Part shown: positions 7,476 through 17,213 of the stretch, piece by piece | Numbering within the stretch: the stretch's first letter is position 1 | Layout of the letters: every line of letters starts with the position of its first letter | Source: a virus | IMG/VR virus record: IMGVR_UViG_3300028883_000003 | Location: 54,181-118,180 of that record | Strand: one strand, 5' to 3' | DNA: 64,000 bases | Notes under the pieces: generated by a model | Databases searched by the model: none | What the model saw: the letters and a program-made list of their open reading frames with translations, nothing else | What the model was told of the DNA's origin: nothing | Position numbers and translations under genes: made by a program

Positions 7476-9617
7476 GTGGCTTTATACGGGAATCGAACCA
7501 GATATAAGACTGGAAAAAAACATAAAACTATTATTCGTTCATCCAAGCCAGTAAAAAACGTTGTTGCTGATGTAGATAAAAATATAGCTAATGCTGTAGC
7601 TATTCATACAGTTGTTAATTCGCGTACTGCTACGTCTGTTTTGACAACAGTTAATGATTATCAAAATCCTGACCTAAACAACAGAACAACAGTTGTTAAT
7701 TTGTCCAGACAGTTGCGTTCTATTGAGGGCATATGTGCTTCAGTAGCAGACCTGTTGGCAGATTTTGGTGTGACCAAAGGTGCCTATTATTCTGACAGCG
7801 AAGAATTAAAACTTATGTTAAACAAGTGGGCTAATTTTGTAAATGGTCCAATTGCTTTGTCCAAACAAAAAGGAGTGGTTTTTCCTGTTCCCGGAATAAG
7901 ATCATTGTCACGTAAAATTTTTGATGATTATATTACGGATGGTGATGCTGTCTTTACTTTGTTTTGGAAAAATGGTGTGAAGATGGACCCTAATGACACA
8001 GAGTCTTATTTCATACCTGTGTCCATAAAAACATTAGACACCGCTTCTTTGACAATTGATCCTGATTTAGCTAGTCTTGGTGTTGAGCGAATTGAGTTAA
8101 AATTCAGCAACGACACTTTAAAGCGTATTAAAGAACCTACTACGGATGCCGATAAGTTTTTAAGGGATAGTTTGCCTAAAGAGTGGTTAAAATTTATCAA
8201 TAGTGGTGAGTCAATTATTTTGGATGCAAACGTAACTTATCATTTAAAGCGTAATGGGAAAGATTGGAAGGCATGGGGAGAGCCTTTATTCTTAAAGGCA
8301 TTTAGTGCTGTTGCAGCTAAACGAAGATTACAAGCCGTAGACGATGCAACTATTGATGGTCTTATTAATCGTTTTACTGTTTTTAAGTTAGGTCTTGAAG
8401 ATAAAGATAAAAATCCGGCTTATCACATTCCTTCTAATGCTCGTACTCAAGCACTAATTGAAATTTTAACTAGTTCAAAAAGAACTAATGCTATCGTTTG
8501 GCCGGGTCCAGATTTGGATATTATGGATATTGGTCCAGACGGTAAAATTTTGGAGTTTGACCAAAAGTATAAACAAGCTGATATTGATATCTTAAGAGCC
8601 CTGCACGTATCTCCTCTTTTGATTGATGGAGGTTCTACTGGACAATCTGCCAGAGACTGGGCTGCTTTTGTGAGTACTGAAGTTGGACTTGATGCTATTC
8701 GCAATGAATTAGAGCAGACCTTTACACAAATCGGTAAAGAAATAGCATTGGCCAATAAAATGGATTATGAGCAGCTTTATTACAAATTTGATACCCAAAT
8801 GTTGAAGGATGAAAAAGCCGTAAGAGACTTTGCATTAAAAGTTTTTGAGCTTGGTGGTTTATCTGTGGAAACATTTGTTCGCACCATGGGGTATGATTTT
8901 AACACCGAGAAAACACTCAAAGAACGAGAGCAGTCAAGTGGTGTTTCTGATTTGTTTGTTAATCCTAATGTTCCGGGGTTTACTGGAAAAACACCAGATG
9001 GCGGCGATGGTCGTCCGCCGGGGAGTACTGATGACGAACCAAGGGAAGATAAAGATAAGTCTGCTGCTTCTAACCCGTTGGATAATGTTACTGTTTTTTA
9101 TGGGATGTACAAACGAACATTTGATTCTGTTATAAAAAACGTTAACTATCACTTGGCCATTAACCAAAAAAACATGGCCACTATGACTCTTATAGCAGGC
9201 TTTAACCAATTTAAACTTTTGGTTGATTCACAATTAAACAATACATTTTTGAAATATTCTGGTGGTAATGTAACGGGGTATTTGGAAAAGTTATTGCAGT
9301 GGAATGAAAATTATATTACTCGTTTTTATCAACAGGCAGCAACGGCTTTAGAAACAAGTCAAGAAGATTTCAATTTGTTGGCTAAAAAAAGCGATGAGCG
9401 TATTTTGATGTATGCACAGGAAAGTTTTAGAAAGGCCAAGTGGGTTGGTTTGATGGCATTGGCTAAACTAGAAGGCAAAACCAAAGCTATTTGGTCTTGT
9501 GATAACCCGCAAAATATAACATGTGTTGAAAACAATGGAAAATCTTTTGATTTGGATATTTTGGTTGGCATGTTTCCAAGTCATCCTAATTGCAAGTGCA
9601 CATTGGAGTTTATGTAA
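7476..9617 (+). CDS. Portal protein with C-terminal MuF-like domain
   Basis: The 713-residue protein starts at GTG 7476. Residues 1 to about 500 have the layout of a phage portal: helical N-terminal region with DDYITDGDAVFTLFW, the central WGEPLFLKAFSAVAAKRR stem-region helix and the ADIDILRALHVSPLLID segment. A Pro/Gly/Asp-rich linker (about 505-535) then leads into a helical domain ending in SHPNCKCTLEFM, the terminal motif of Mu gpF/SPP1 gp7-like head morphogenesis proteins. MuF-like proteins are usually separate minor capsid proteins encoded just after the portal; here they are one chain. The product forms the dodecameric DNA entry vertex, with the MuF part expected on the inside of the prohead. 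The next gene starts in its stop codon. Confidence 0.9.
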   Translation: MALYGNRTRYKTGKKHKTIIRSSKPVKNVVADVDKNIANAVAIHTVVNSRTATSVLTTVNDYQNPDLNNRTTVVNLSRQLRSIEGICASVADLLADFGVTKGAYYSDSEELKLMLNKWANFVNGPIALSKQKGVVFPVPGIRSLSRKIFDDYITDGDAVFTLFWKNGVKMDPNDTESYFIPVSIKTLDTASLTIDPDLASLGVERIELKFSNDTLKRIKEPTTDADKFLRDSLPKEWLKFINSGESIILDANVTYHLKRNGKDWKAWGEPLFLKAFSAVAAKRRLQAVDDATIDGLINRFTVFKLGLEDKDKNPAYHIPSNARTQALIEILTSSKRTNAIVWPGPDLDIMDIGPDGKILEFDQKYKQADIDILRALHVSPLLIDGGSTGQSARDWAAFVSTEVGLDAIRNELEQTFTQIGKEIALANKMDYEQLYYKFDTQMLKDEKAVRDFALKVFELGGLSVETFVRTMGYDFNTEKTLKEREQSSGVSDLFVNPNVPGFTGKTPDGGDGRPPGSTDDEPREDKDKSAASNPLDNVTVFYGMYKRTFDSVIKNVNYHLAINQKNMATMTLIAGFNQFKLLVDSQLNNTFLKYSGGNVTGYLEKLLQWNENYITRFYQQAATALETSQEDFNLLAKKSDERILMYAQESFRKAKWVGLMALAKLEGKTKAIWSCDNPQNITCVENNGKSFDLDILVGMFPSHPNCKCTLEFM

Positions 9618-10015
9618 TGGAATTAGATCATACTAAAAGAGAGCAAGCAATACAGGAGTTAGAAAATATCAGTTTTGTTCGAGAGTCTGGCCAATACCAG
9701 ATGTCCACTGGACATATTATAACTAGGCTTTTACCAAATCTTTTAACATCCTCTTATTGCCAAATATTTGAATCAGTTTACAATGAGTATAGTAATAAAC
9801 CGAATGGAATGCCTGTTCATACTCATTCAGAATCGCGTGAAGTATTTTATCAATTAAAAGGGCAATCTAATTTTTCAGATGGTTCAGTTTTGAATCAGGG
9901 GGAAATAAAAATTATCGAAGCGGGGGAAGAGCACGGTGTTGTCTTAAGTGCTGGTTCAGCATTAGTAATTATAGCTCATCCACCCATTAAATCATTACCA
10001 AAAGGGAGTGACTAA
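9617..10015 (+). CDS. Cupin-fold protein
   Basis: The 132-residue protein has a single cupin barrel: GMPVHTHSESREVFYQLKG supplies the first motif with two His and a Glu, and EAGEEHGVVLSAGSALVII the second with a His. These are the usual metal ligands of the superfamily. I chose the ATG at 9617, which overlaps the portal stop (TAATG), and not the in-frame start at 9590 inside the portal gene. Cupins bind metals or small carbonyl compounds and some are sugar isomerases or epimerases; the activity is not predictable here. Its place between portal and the secreted module is unusual for a structural operon. It could act on nucleotide-sugars used by the phage glycosyltransferases, but that is a guess. 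Confidence 0.8.
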   Translation: MELDHTKREQAIQELENISFVRESGQYQMSTGHIITRLLPNLLTSSYCQIFESVYNEYSNKPNGMPVHTHSESREVFYQLKGQSNFSDGSVLNQGEIKIIEAGEEHGVVLSAGSALVIIAHPPIKSLPKGSD

Positions 10016-10374
10016 TGGTTGATTCTCAAGTTTTACTTAAGTTTCAAGAAGACATCAATGAATTGAGATCAAAGGTACAGGCTATAGAAATTCAAGTTGC
10101 ATTAATTCCGCCTGCTGAACTGTTGCAGTTTAAGGGAAAAGTATTACAGGCTTTAAAAACAATTAATGATGATATAAAAAAAATAAGTAGTGGATATGCA
10201 GAATTATCTAAAGCACAAGTGCAGCAAGATAGTTCTTTTATAGAAAAAATTGGTAAGCTGGACACTAGAATTGTGGTGTTGACTACTAAAGTAGCAATTT
10301 ATGCCACTATTTTGGCAACCATTCTTACTGTAGTTTTTAGTTCTTTGATTCAATATATGATAGGTAAATTTTAA
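10015..10374 (+). CDS. Coiled-coil protein with C-terminal membrane segment (holin/XhlA-like candidate)
   Basis: The 119-residue protein has a long heptad-like coiled coil over residues about 5-80 (INELRSKVQAIEIQVAL, then KVLQALKTINDDIKKISSGY) and one hydrophobic segment near residues 92-115 (TKVAIYATILATILTVVFSS). A cytoplasmic coiled coil plus one terminal membrane helix is the layout of XhlA-like phage proteins that associate with holins, and also of some phage spanin or anchor proteins. It starts in the stop of the cupin gene and its own stop is directly followed by the fibre-like gene. The M15 endolysin lies 10 kb downstream in the same operon, so a lysis role is plausible but not demonstrated. 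Confidence 0.6.
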   Translation: MVDSQVLLKFQEDINELRSKVQAIEIQVALIPPAELLQFKGKVLQALKTINDDIKKISSGYAELSKAQVQQDSSFIEKIGKLDTRIVVLTTKVAIYATILATILTVVFSSLIQYMIGKF

Positions 10375-13300
10375 ATGCACAAACTAATTGTTTTGTCAGC
10401 AATGTTTTTGGCTTTATTGTCGTTGTTTTTAGCTGTACCATCTTTGGCTACAGTAAATGTTTCGTTGACAATTAGTCAAGCAGATGCTACATATTTACGA
10501 GCCATACCAATTCAGGACTCGGCAGGTCGAGGAGTTTCTGAAAATTGGGGGTTAGCCCTAAATGCCACCAAAGATACTTTAATTTGGGTAGACTTATCTG
10601 GTGCTGCTCTTGGCTCCAGCATTTCTGCATCAGAGTTAGCTGATGAGGATTGGGGAGATGTCTCGATTTCCTCTGGCGTGGCTAGTGTTGAAGATTTAAC
10701 AATTTCTGGCGAAACCGCTGGTGATATTTTACATTTTAATGGTTCTAATTGGGTACGTTTAGCCATTGGTACTGTTGGCCAAGTGTTAACTGTCAATAGT
10801 GGAGAAACTGCTCCAGAGTGGGATGCTGCTGGTGGTGGAATTGCCGATCTTGCTACGCTATTTGCTTATTTCCATCGAGATTACTTTGATACTACTTCGG
10901 ATATTGTTGGTGATTCAATTACGGTTTTATTGGCTGACTCTGCTGGTATTTCTTTGAAGGCTGTTCAAGATGCTAGTGGCAATACAATAACAACTACTTA
11001 TGCCCCAGTTGCTACTCCTACGTTTACTACTTCAATTGGAATTGGTTCGACAACCATAACTGAAGCTGAATTGGCTGCTTTGGATAGTGTTGCCAGTGTT
11101 GACGGGTTGGCTATAACTGGTCAGACAGCTGGTGACATTCTGTGTTTCTATGGTGGAGCTTGGAATTTAGTAAATGCTGGTTCGGCTGGTCAGGTTTTGG
11201 AGATGCAAACTGGCGACACGACTGTTGGTTGGGGGACCGATGATGGTGCTGGTGCGGCCTCAATTGAAAACGATGTATATGGTTCTGGCTGGAACGATGA
11301 TATTACAAATGGTGCTTCTCAAAATGCTATTTATGATTATTTACATCAAATGGACACAGATGATGATGGTGATATTGATAATTTAGATGGTACTTTTATT
11401 GATGCTGGTGGAACTCAAGCATTAACAGGTAGCTGGGCTGCTGGTGATTTTAATATAACAGGTTTAAATAAGGTTGAAACTGATTCTATTCAGTTTACTA
11501 GCCACATGATTGTGGGAGCAACGGCAATTACTCCGACTGAAGTTAGCTATTTATCTGGCGTTACGTCGGCTATTCAGACTCAACTTGATGGTCAGGATGA
11601 AATCACGGAGTTAGGTTCTGGAAACTGGAAGGTTTATTACTCCAATGGTTCAGGAGCAATTATAGAATTAGCACTTGGTACTAATGGGCAGGTTTTAACT
11701 TCCAATGGTACTACATCTGCTCCCACCTTCGAAACCCCTTCTGGTTCTGGTCTTACATATTTTACCGAAGGTGATGATAACGATACTTCAACATTTACAG
11801 CCACTGCCCCGAATACTGTTATAGGTTTTGCCAGTTCAATAACTATGCAGGGAAACTCTGTTGATGGTGCTCAGCATATTACTGCGGACACTGTTTTTGC
11901 TGATGTCTATTTATCTACGGGTGATGTGTCTGGTAGTATTACACTTGAAGGAATTACTTCGGGTGGCTTTACCTTGGGAGTTCTCGATGTTGCTGGTAGT
12001 CTTGTTGATGTGTATCTTCCTACGGTAGATGGTACTCAAAACCAATTTTTGATGTCGGATTCCGGGGCCGGTACTGATAGTTTGGTGTGGGCAACAATAG
12101 ATTTTTCATTTGTTAGTGGAGAGATTGCCGATACTCAGATTGCTGATGGTGCTGTAGATGGTGGTTCAGGTGGCGAGATTGCCGATCACACAATTGATGC
12201 TAATGATATTAAGTGGACTTCCACACCGGGTTCGGGAGAAGATGATTATCTTGTTTCTTACGACTATGCCAGTGAAAGTTTTACAGCCGTCGCAGGAGGA
12301 GCGGGTGAAATTAACACAGCCTCTAACCAAGGAGCTGGTTATAAATTATATGAACAAAAAACAACTTATGATCTTGAATTCAAAACCATTACAGCGGGTA
12401 CTGGCATTTCTTTAGATACGGCCACTGCTAATCAGTTAAATATTTCGATTAGTTCAATTGATTCCACTTTGTTTAACCAAACTCAAACTGATGCCTATGT
12501 GAATTTATTAGTAAATGGTTATATTGACACTACAACTTTGGACACTATTGAATATTCCCATAAAGCAATTGCTGATGCGAGTGGTAACACGATAACAACC
12601 ACTTATGCTCCTATAGATAACCCGACGTTTACTACCGCAATTACGATAGGTTCGGCTGGTATAAGTGAAACAGAGTTGGAGATTTTGGATGGTGCCACTG
12701 TTACAACTACGGAACTTAATGTGCTTAGTGGCATTCCCGGAACCTTGACAGTTACCGAACTTGGGTATGTTGATGGTGTTACTTCATCAATACAAAATCA
12801 GATAAATGCAATTGCTGTGTTTTGGGACACTGTTACTAATGCTAATACTTTGCAAGCTACGGGTACTACTGATTCTGCATTTTTGCGAATAATAAATGAT
12901 GGTGACTCTGTTACTAGATTTAGTGCTCCTACTGGGGCTAAGTTTAGTTTTGAGGGAGACGGAATTTGGACAAATATACCATATTTAAGTTCGGATACAG
13001 TTGCTGCGGCTGTGTTTGATATGACTGGTGGTAAGATACTTGATGGTTCTGACGATATACAAAGTTTTTCTGCTGGGGACTTAGAGGTTTTGAGCAATTC
13101 TTTATATATAAAACAGGATGCTGTTGATACAACCGAATTAAATATGGGGCTATCTGGAATCTTTACTGGGAGTATTTTATATAGTGGTTCATTAGAAATT
13201 CCTAATAGTGACAACCCTACTACTGATGCATCCGGCGAACTTGCAGTTGACCAAAATGCTTCTGCTCTTGAGGTTTATGACAGTACACAAACAGTTTCTG

Positions 13301-13674
13301 TTTTAATACCGTTGTACAACCCTATTCAAGCTGCAATTGCTTCTCCTGATTTACTAGAGGATACCATTACTATTTTTCAGGTTAATTCTTTATTATATCC
13401 GTATGGTATTGGTTTGTTGCAGGCAGAATTAATTGTTAATGATACTGGAACCGCTTATTCAATTCAGCTTGAAGAATGGACAGGAAAGCAACACAGAGCA
13501 AGAGCGGGATATATAGATACACTAACAACAACATCTGATTCTTCTTATACGAGTTCTATTTCGTTTAATGATGGTGACTTTGCTACGGGTAACCAAATTA
13601 GAGCAATAGTGCCATCTACCGAAGTTGACGAAATATACCTTTCTTTAGTATTCTTTGTCAAAGAGGGTGATTAA
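10375..13674 (+). CDS. Fibre-like repeat protein with Sec signal peptide
   Basis: The 1099-residue protein begins with a textbook signal peptide (hydrophobic core within residues 4-22, cleavage expected after PSLA near residue 25). The rest is Gly/Thr/Asp-rich with imperfect repeats typical of phage tail fibres: TAGDILHFNGSNW and TAGDILCFYGGAW followed by GQVL and W/P-containing ends, NTITTTYAP...PTFTT twice (about 205 and 745), and the GVTSAIQTQLD/GVTSSIQNQIN pair. The C-terminal 130 residues look like a distinct beta domain. Tail fibres assemble in the cytoplasm and normally have no signal peptide, so this protein may be exported instead, or carry a membrane-anchored precursor. Next gene overlaps by 1 nt. 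Confidence 0.8.
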   Translation: MHKLIVLSAMFLALLSLFLAVPSLATVNVSLTISQADATYLRAIPIQDSAGRGVSENWGLALNATKDTLIWVDLSGAALGSSISASELADEDWGDVSISSGVASVEDLTISGETAGDILHFNGSNWVRLAIGTVGQVLTVNSGETAPEWDAAGGGIADLATLFAYFHRDYFDTTSDIVGDSITVLLADSAGISLKAVQDASGNTITTTYAPVATPTFTTSIGIGSTTITEAELAALDSVASVDGLAITGQTAGDILCFYGGAWNLVNAGSAGQVLEMQTGDTTVGWGTDDGAGAASIENDVYGSGWNDDITNGASQNAIYDYLHQMDTDDDGDIDNLDGTFIDAGGTQALTGSWAAGDFNITGLNKVETDSIQFTSHMIVGATAITPTEVSYLSGVTSAIQTQLDGQDEITELGSGNWKVYYSNGSGAIIELALGTNGQVLTSNGTTSAPTFETPSGSGLTYFTEGDDNDTSTFTATAPNTVIGFASSITMQGNSVDGAQHITADTVFADVYLSTGDVSGSITLEGITSGGFTLGVLDVAGSLVDVYLPTVDGTQNQFLMSDSGAGTDSLVWATIDFSFVSGEIADTQIADGAVDGGSGGEIADHTIDANDIKWTSTPGSGEDDYLVSYDYASESFTAVAGGAGEINTASNQGAGYKLYEQKTTYDLEFKTITAGTGISLDTATANQLNISISSIDSTLFNQTQTDAYVNLLVNGYIDTTTLDTIEYSHKAIADASGNTITTTYAPIDNPTFTTAITIGSAGISETELEILDGATVTTTELNVLSGIPGTLTVTELGYVDGVTSSIQNQINAIAVFWDTVTNANTLQATGTTDSAFLRIINDGDSVTRFSAPTGAKFSFEGDGIWTNIPYLSSDTVAAAVFDMTGGKILDGSDDIQSFSAGDLEVLSNSLYIKQDAVDTTELNMGLSGIFTGSILYSGSLEIPNSDNPTTDASGELAVDQNASALEVYDSTQTVSVLIPLYNPIQAAIASPDLLEDTITIFQVNSLLYPYGIGLLQAELIVNDTGTAYSIQLEEWTGKQHRARAGYIDTLTTTSDSSYTSSISFNDGDFATGNQIRAIVPSTEVDEIYLSLVFFVKEGD

Positions 13675-14939
13675 TGCGGTATATATTATATTTATTGTTA
13701 TTGTGTTTGCTTGTACCAACTATTGACGGTGCGGATTGGTCTTTTACTATTTCAGGGGATGATACCGCCGACGTTGACGATGCTGATTTATGGAGCACGT
13801 CATCTACGTTACTTCGTGGTGATACTTCTACAACGATGTGGGTAGGGACCAATAGTGGGGAACGTTGCGGTTGGGTTCATTTCGTAAATTTAGATGATAG
13901 TCTTGCCACATATCCGGGAGTTGTTGATTCTATCCTTTTGATTGCTGCTATTGGTGCAGGCGAGCCACTGATTGACACTACCGGGGATGACGATTCTCTC
14001 TGGTTACTTGTGTCCCCTGTCAGAAAAATCCCGGTTGAGGCAGAGGTTTCGTGGGACACTTGTAACAGCGGGGAGGAATGGACAACTGCTGGTGCTAAAG
14101 ATATTTCGGATGCGTATCAGACGGCCTTAGATACGACAGGCCCTATTGTGTTTGAAGACTATTCATCTCTTGACACTGTGCATTTATGGGTGGACCCACA
14201 AAGCTTACTGAACAGCAATAACGGCTGGATTATTCGCCCACTTTGCGAAGGTGATGGTAATATTCAGGTGGTTTTTGCAACAAGTGAGGATGGTAATCCG
14301 GGGTTTTCTTTGGTTGTTTACGGGCATACAGAGGCAATAGTAAGTGCAACAACAGATACAGTTTCTTATAGCTATAATGATGCTGGTTTTACAACAGTGT
14401 GGAGTACGACTGGTACGACTGGCAGGCTTGGAGAAACTGGGATGGGTGATTGGTATAAGTCCTGTATAAGGTTTACAAGTATTAATGTTGACACAAATGC
14501 CACGGTTGATTCGGCTTTTATATATGTTACCGGTGGTGGTTTAGGGTCGGGATTTGGGAGTATATATGCCAGAATTTATGCTGTTAATGTAGGCGATGCT
14601 GATCCATTTACTACAGCGGTATTTTATGATAGTTTGCTTACTAATCATAAAACGTCTGCATATGTTAATTGGACTACCGACTTCAATTGGTCACCGACTG
14701 GGTCAAATAAAAGTCCTGATATTAAAACTGTTGTACAAGAAGTATTTGATAGGCCTGATTGGGTTATGAGCAATGCTCTTGCTTTTTTGTTTGCTGCTAA
14801 TGGGACTACTACTACCAACGGCGAATATGTTGTTTACAAAACTTATGATGGTAGTGCGTCAACGGCACCATCGTTAGTTTTGTACTTAACTAACCCAGTA
14901 ACTGGACGTTCTACAATAATTCGAATTAATGCGGGCTAA
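13674..14939 (+). CDS. Secreted DNRLRE/CBM96-like beta-sandwich protein
   Basis: The 421-residue protein has a signal peptide (MRYILYLLLLCLLVPTIDGA). Two similar domains follow, about residues 22-220 and 225-410. Each has the layout of DNRLRE/CBM96-like jelly rolls: a short extended start (TDTVSYSYNDAGFTTVWST), a region describing a rising set of beta strands with VDSAFIYVTGGG, then a late PSLVLYLTN strand. This fold is common in secreted carbohydrate-binding or surface proteins. It starts in the stop of the fibre-like gene and is followed by another protein of the same domain type. A binding role on an extracellular polysaccharide is likely by family, and no catalytic motif is visible. Confidence 0.7.
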   Translation: MRYILYLLLLCLLVPTIDGADWSFTISGDDTADVDDADLWSTSSTLLRGDTSTTMWVGTNSGERCGWVHFVNLDDSLATYPGVVDSILLIAAIGAGEPLIDTTGDDDSLWLLVSPVRKIPVEAEVSWDTCNSGEEWTTAGAKDISDAYQTALDTTGPIVFEDYSSLDTVHLWVDPQSLLNSNNGWIIRPLCEGDGNIQVVFATSEDGNPGFSLVVYGHTEAIVSATTDTVSYSYNDAGFTTVWSTTGTTGRLGETGMGDWYKSCIRFTSINVDTNATVDSAFIYVTGGGLGSGFGSIYARIYAVNVGDADPFTTAVFYDSLLTNHKTSAYVNWTTDFNWSPTGSNKSPDIKTVVQEVFDRPDWVMSNALAFLFAANGTTTTNGEYVVYKTYDGSASTAPSLVLYLTNPVTGRSTIIRINAG

Positions 14940-14940
14940 T

Positions 14941-16401
14941 ATGAAACTTTTTTTTATTTTGTTTTTTATGCTGTTGTTTCCTTCGTTGCTATTTGCAGAA
15001 GTTGACACGGTTTATGATACAATTTATACTTCCACAGATGACGCCCAATTTTTTACTAGTTTGGTAACGGATAGCAATTACTTACGAGCCGGTCAAGCTT
15101 CTAGCGGGTATTTTTTTAACGCTTTGTTACGTTTTGACAATTTACCTATGAAACAAGGTGAGTATCTTGTTAGTGTTGATTTATACTTGTTTGATTTGGC
15201 GTCAGACACAACCATTGGAGAGCCAAGTTTAATAATTAAGTTAGAAGACACAGGCAATTCAACAACTTTTAGTGATTCGGCTGATTATGTTAGTAGGCAT
15301 TGGACAACTGATAGTGTAAATTGGACTGTTACAAGGCCGGAGGGGCTTTATGGTTGGGAATTTGACCCTCGTTACAACAATTATACTGCTGTAACGTCTT
15401 TAGCTCCTTTGTTTCAGACTATTGTGGATAGAGCAGATTTTGATTCTAGTCAGGCAATAACAGTTCGAATTTTTGATAGGCCTTTATATGAGGATGCTTA
15501 TACTACTTTTTATTCCTTTGATGGTGATTCTGCAAAAGCCCCATATTTAGTTATCGTTAGGGTAATACCAAGCACTGATAGTTGTAAAACATACATATGT
15601 ATGTGTGACACAACCTCAATAAGAGACACCTATATACCAGATGGTGAAACTGTTTCTGATACAATGCGGGTTATTTTTTATGTTGCATGCACTCCCGATA
15701 GTGTGCCAAAAGTGTCAGATTCAATTATTGCAGCAGCAGTGGACTCTCTAAATGGTAGTCGACTCTTAGGAAGAGCAAAAATTTATATAAAGTATGATAT
15801 TTTACATATTTATTCTTCTTATTTTACAAACCACGTAATAAATTCTATTGATGCTGAAGCGTTTAAGGGGCTGTATAGTGTACATTTAGATTCTGCGGCA
15901 GCTCACTATTCTGTGGATATAAATGTTGGGGTTTACACGTTTGGTACGTACCCGTGGGACGCGGCTTCTAATCCTTACGATGGCACTTATGGAGCGTGGA
16001 ACGGTGCAACCCCACAAAGAATTTCACATGAGCTTTTGCATACGTTTGGGCTTATGCATACAAACATTGGTACTTTTAGTGAAGTGCTTGGCCCACCTAT
16101 AGATGATGATTTTTTATGTGGCCCATGTTGGGAGTACCCTGTTGAGTATGGACAAAGTGATTCTGTTAGAAATGAGATTGGGGATAAATGCTCAGATACT
16201 GATCCTAGCCCAAAAGTAACACCGGGATTTGTGTGTGGGAGTGATGCATATGATAGTACAAAGTCTGATTCTTTGATTATGCGATCTGTACCACACTCTA
16301 CGCTTGGATTGGCAATTACAGCACAACAGGCTGGTAGAGTACGATGTCATACAAGGTATTGGTTTCCGGGTTGGTATATTTTTATGGGAGAAACACAATA
16401 A
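14941..16401 (+). CDS. Secreted M43/pappalysin-like metalloprotease with N-terminal DNRLRE-like domain
   Basis: From the ATG at 14941 the protein has 486 residues; an in-frame ATG at 14929 would add four and overlap the upstream stop. A signal peptide (MKLFFILFFMLLFPSLLFAE) is followed by a DNRLRE-like beta-sandwich (about 25-200) and a linker. The catalytic domain has HELLHTFGLMH at residues 363-373, an exact HExxHxxGxxH metzincin zinc site, then GDKCSDTDPSP and SLIMRSVPHS (Met-turn region) and a late TAQQAGRVR, in the order seen in M43 cytophagalysin/pappalysin peptidases. Such enzymes cleave extracellular proteins. In a phage late operon this is rare; possible roles are opening the host envelope or surrounding matrix. 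Confidence 0.85.
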   Translation: MKLFFILFFMLLFPSLLFAEVDTVYDTIYTSTDDAQFFTSLVTDSNYLRAGQASSGYFFNALLRFDNLPMKQGEYLVSVDLYLFDLASDTTIGEPSLIIKLEDTGNSTTFSDSADYVSRHWTTDSVNWTVTRPEGLYGWEFDPRYNNYTAVTSLAPLFQTIVDRADFDSSQAITVRIFDRPLYEDAYTTFYSFDGDSAKAPYLVIVRVIPSTDSCKTYICMCDTTSIRDTYIPDGETVSDTMRVIFYVACTPDSVPKVSDSIIAAAVDSLNGSRLLGRAKIYIKYDILHIYSSYFTNHVINSIDAEAFKGLYSVHLDSAAAHYSVDINVGVYTFGTYPWDAASNPYDGTYGAWNGATPQRISHELLHTFGLMHTNIGTFSEVLGPPIDDDFLCGPCWEYPVEYGQSDSVRNEIGDKCSDTDPSPKVTPGFVCGSDAYDSTKSDSLIMRSVPHSTLGLAITAQQAGRVRCHTRYWFPGWYIFMGETQ

Positions 16402-16402
16402 A

Positions 16403-17182
16403 ATGAACAAAAGCTTTTTTGTGTGTTTATTGTTTTTTTTGATAATTTTTACAGAATTTTCACTTGGTTATGATTCTGCAATAGTTTCGGTTAGTAACGA
16501 CGTGTCTTTAATGGCCAGAGCCGATGCTAATTATACATTCGGTTTGGGGTCTGTATTAAACGTTTATGAAGATGGTATAGGTGCTAATAGAATGACATCT
16601 TTAATAAATATTAATCCAGATTCAATACCTAGTGGTGTTATTCGTCAAGTCAAATTATTTTTGTATAGTTCTACAAATCAGTTAACAACTTTGTACCCAA
16701 GGCTTGATAGTGTAACTGTGGAGGCCCATCGAGTAAAAGAGAATTGGGATTATTATGACACGATTGGCACACTTGCTTCAGGATATAATTTTTCTCCTAG
16801 TTGGCATTATAGAGACACGACTGATATCACAGACACTTTTCCCGTATTGGGTGGAACTCCTTGGTCTGACACCGCTGCTTTTTACCCAACGTCTTCGTAT
16901 ATATTACCAGAAGGCTCAGTAGTGGTGGATTCTTCTTCTGACGCAGAATTTGAACTTACATTGTCCCCTCATACAATGACATATTATAGAGATAATCCAG
17001 ATTTTTGTAATGGGTGGGTACTTACAGCACAGAGCACAGGTAACCAAGGGGAACATTGGAAGAGGCAGTTTTATAGCTCTAAATCGCAAGAACCCTCTAA
17101 GCAACCTTATTATTTAATTGTATATGATGGGTCTGCCCCAAAATTCAAAAATGTTGATGTGTCAGGGGACATAGAATTTTAA
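16403..17182 (+). CDS. Secreted DNRLRE-like protein
   Basis: I start this gene at the ATG at 16403, 1 nt after the protease stop, giving 259 residues; a longer in-frame version would begin inside the protease gene and lose the signal peptide. The signal peptide is MNKSFFVCLLFFLIIFTEFS with probable cleavage before GYDSA. The mature part resembles one DNRLRE/CBM96-like domain: VSLMARADANYTFG at the start, LINI...GVIRQVKLFLYSS in the middle and QPYYLIVYDGSAP as the final strand. It is the third member of this domain family in a row, after the two-domain protein and the protease N-terminus. Probable function is binding an extracellular ligand; no enzymatic residues stand out. Confidence 0.75.
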   Translation: MNKSFFVCLLFFLIIFTEFSLGYDSAIVSVSNDVSLMARADANYTFGLGSVLNVYEDGIGANRMTSLININPDSIPSGVIRQVKLFLYSSTNQLTTLYPRLDSVTVEAHRVKENWDYYDTIGTLASGYNFSPSWHYRDTTDITDTFPVLGGTPWSDTAAFYPTSSYILPEGSVVVDSSSDAEFELTLSPHTMTYYRDNPDFCNGWVLTAQSTGNQGEHWKRQFYSSKSQEPSKQPYYLIVYDGSAPKFKNVDVSGDIEF

Positions 17183-17213
17183 TATGGCGTACAATTTTAA
17201 TGGAGTAGAATAA

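Noticed and set aside
10375-13674. Diversity-generating retroelement acting on the fibre-like gene
   Set aside because: No reverse transcriptase gene or template repeat is present in the window; the repeats are ordinary protein repeats.
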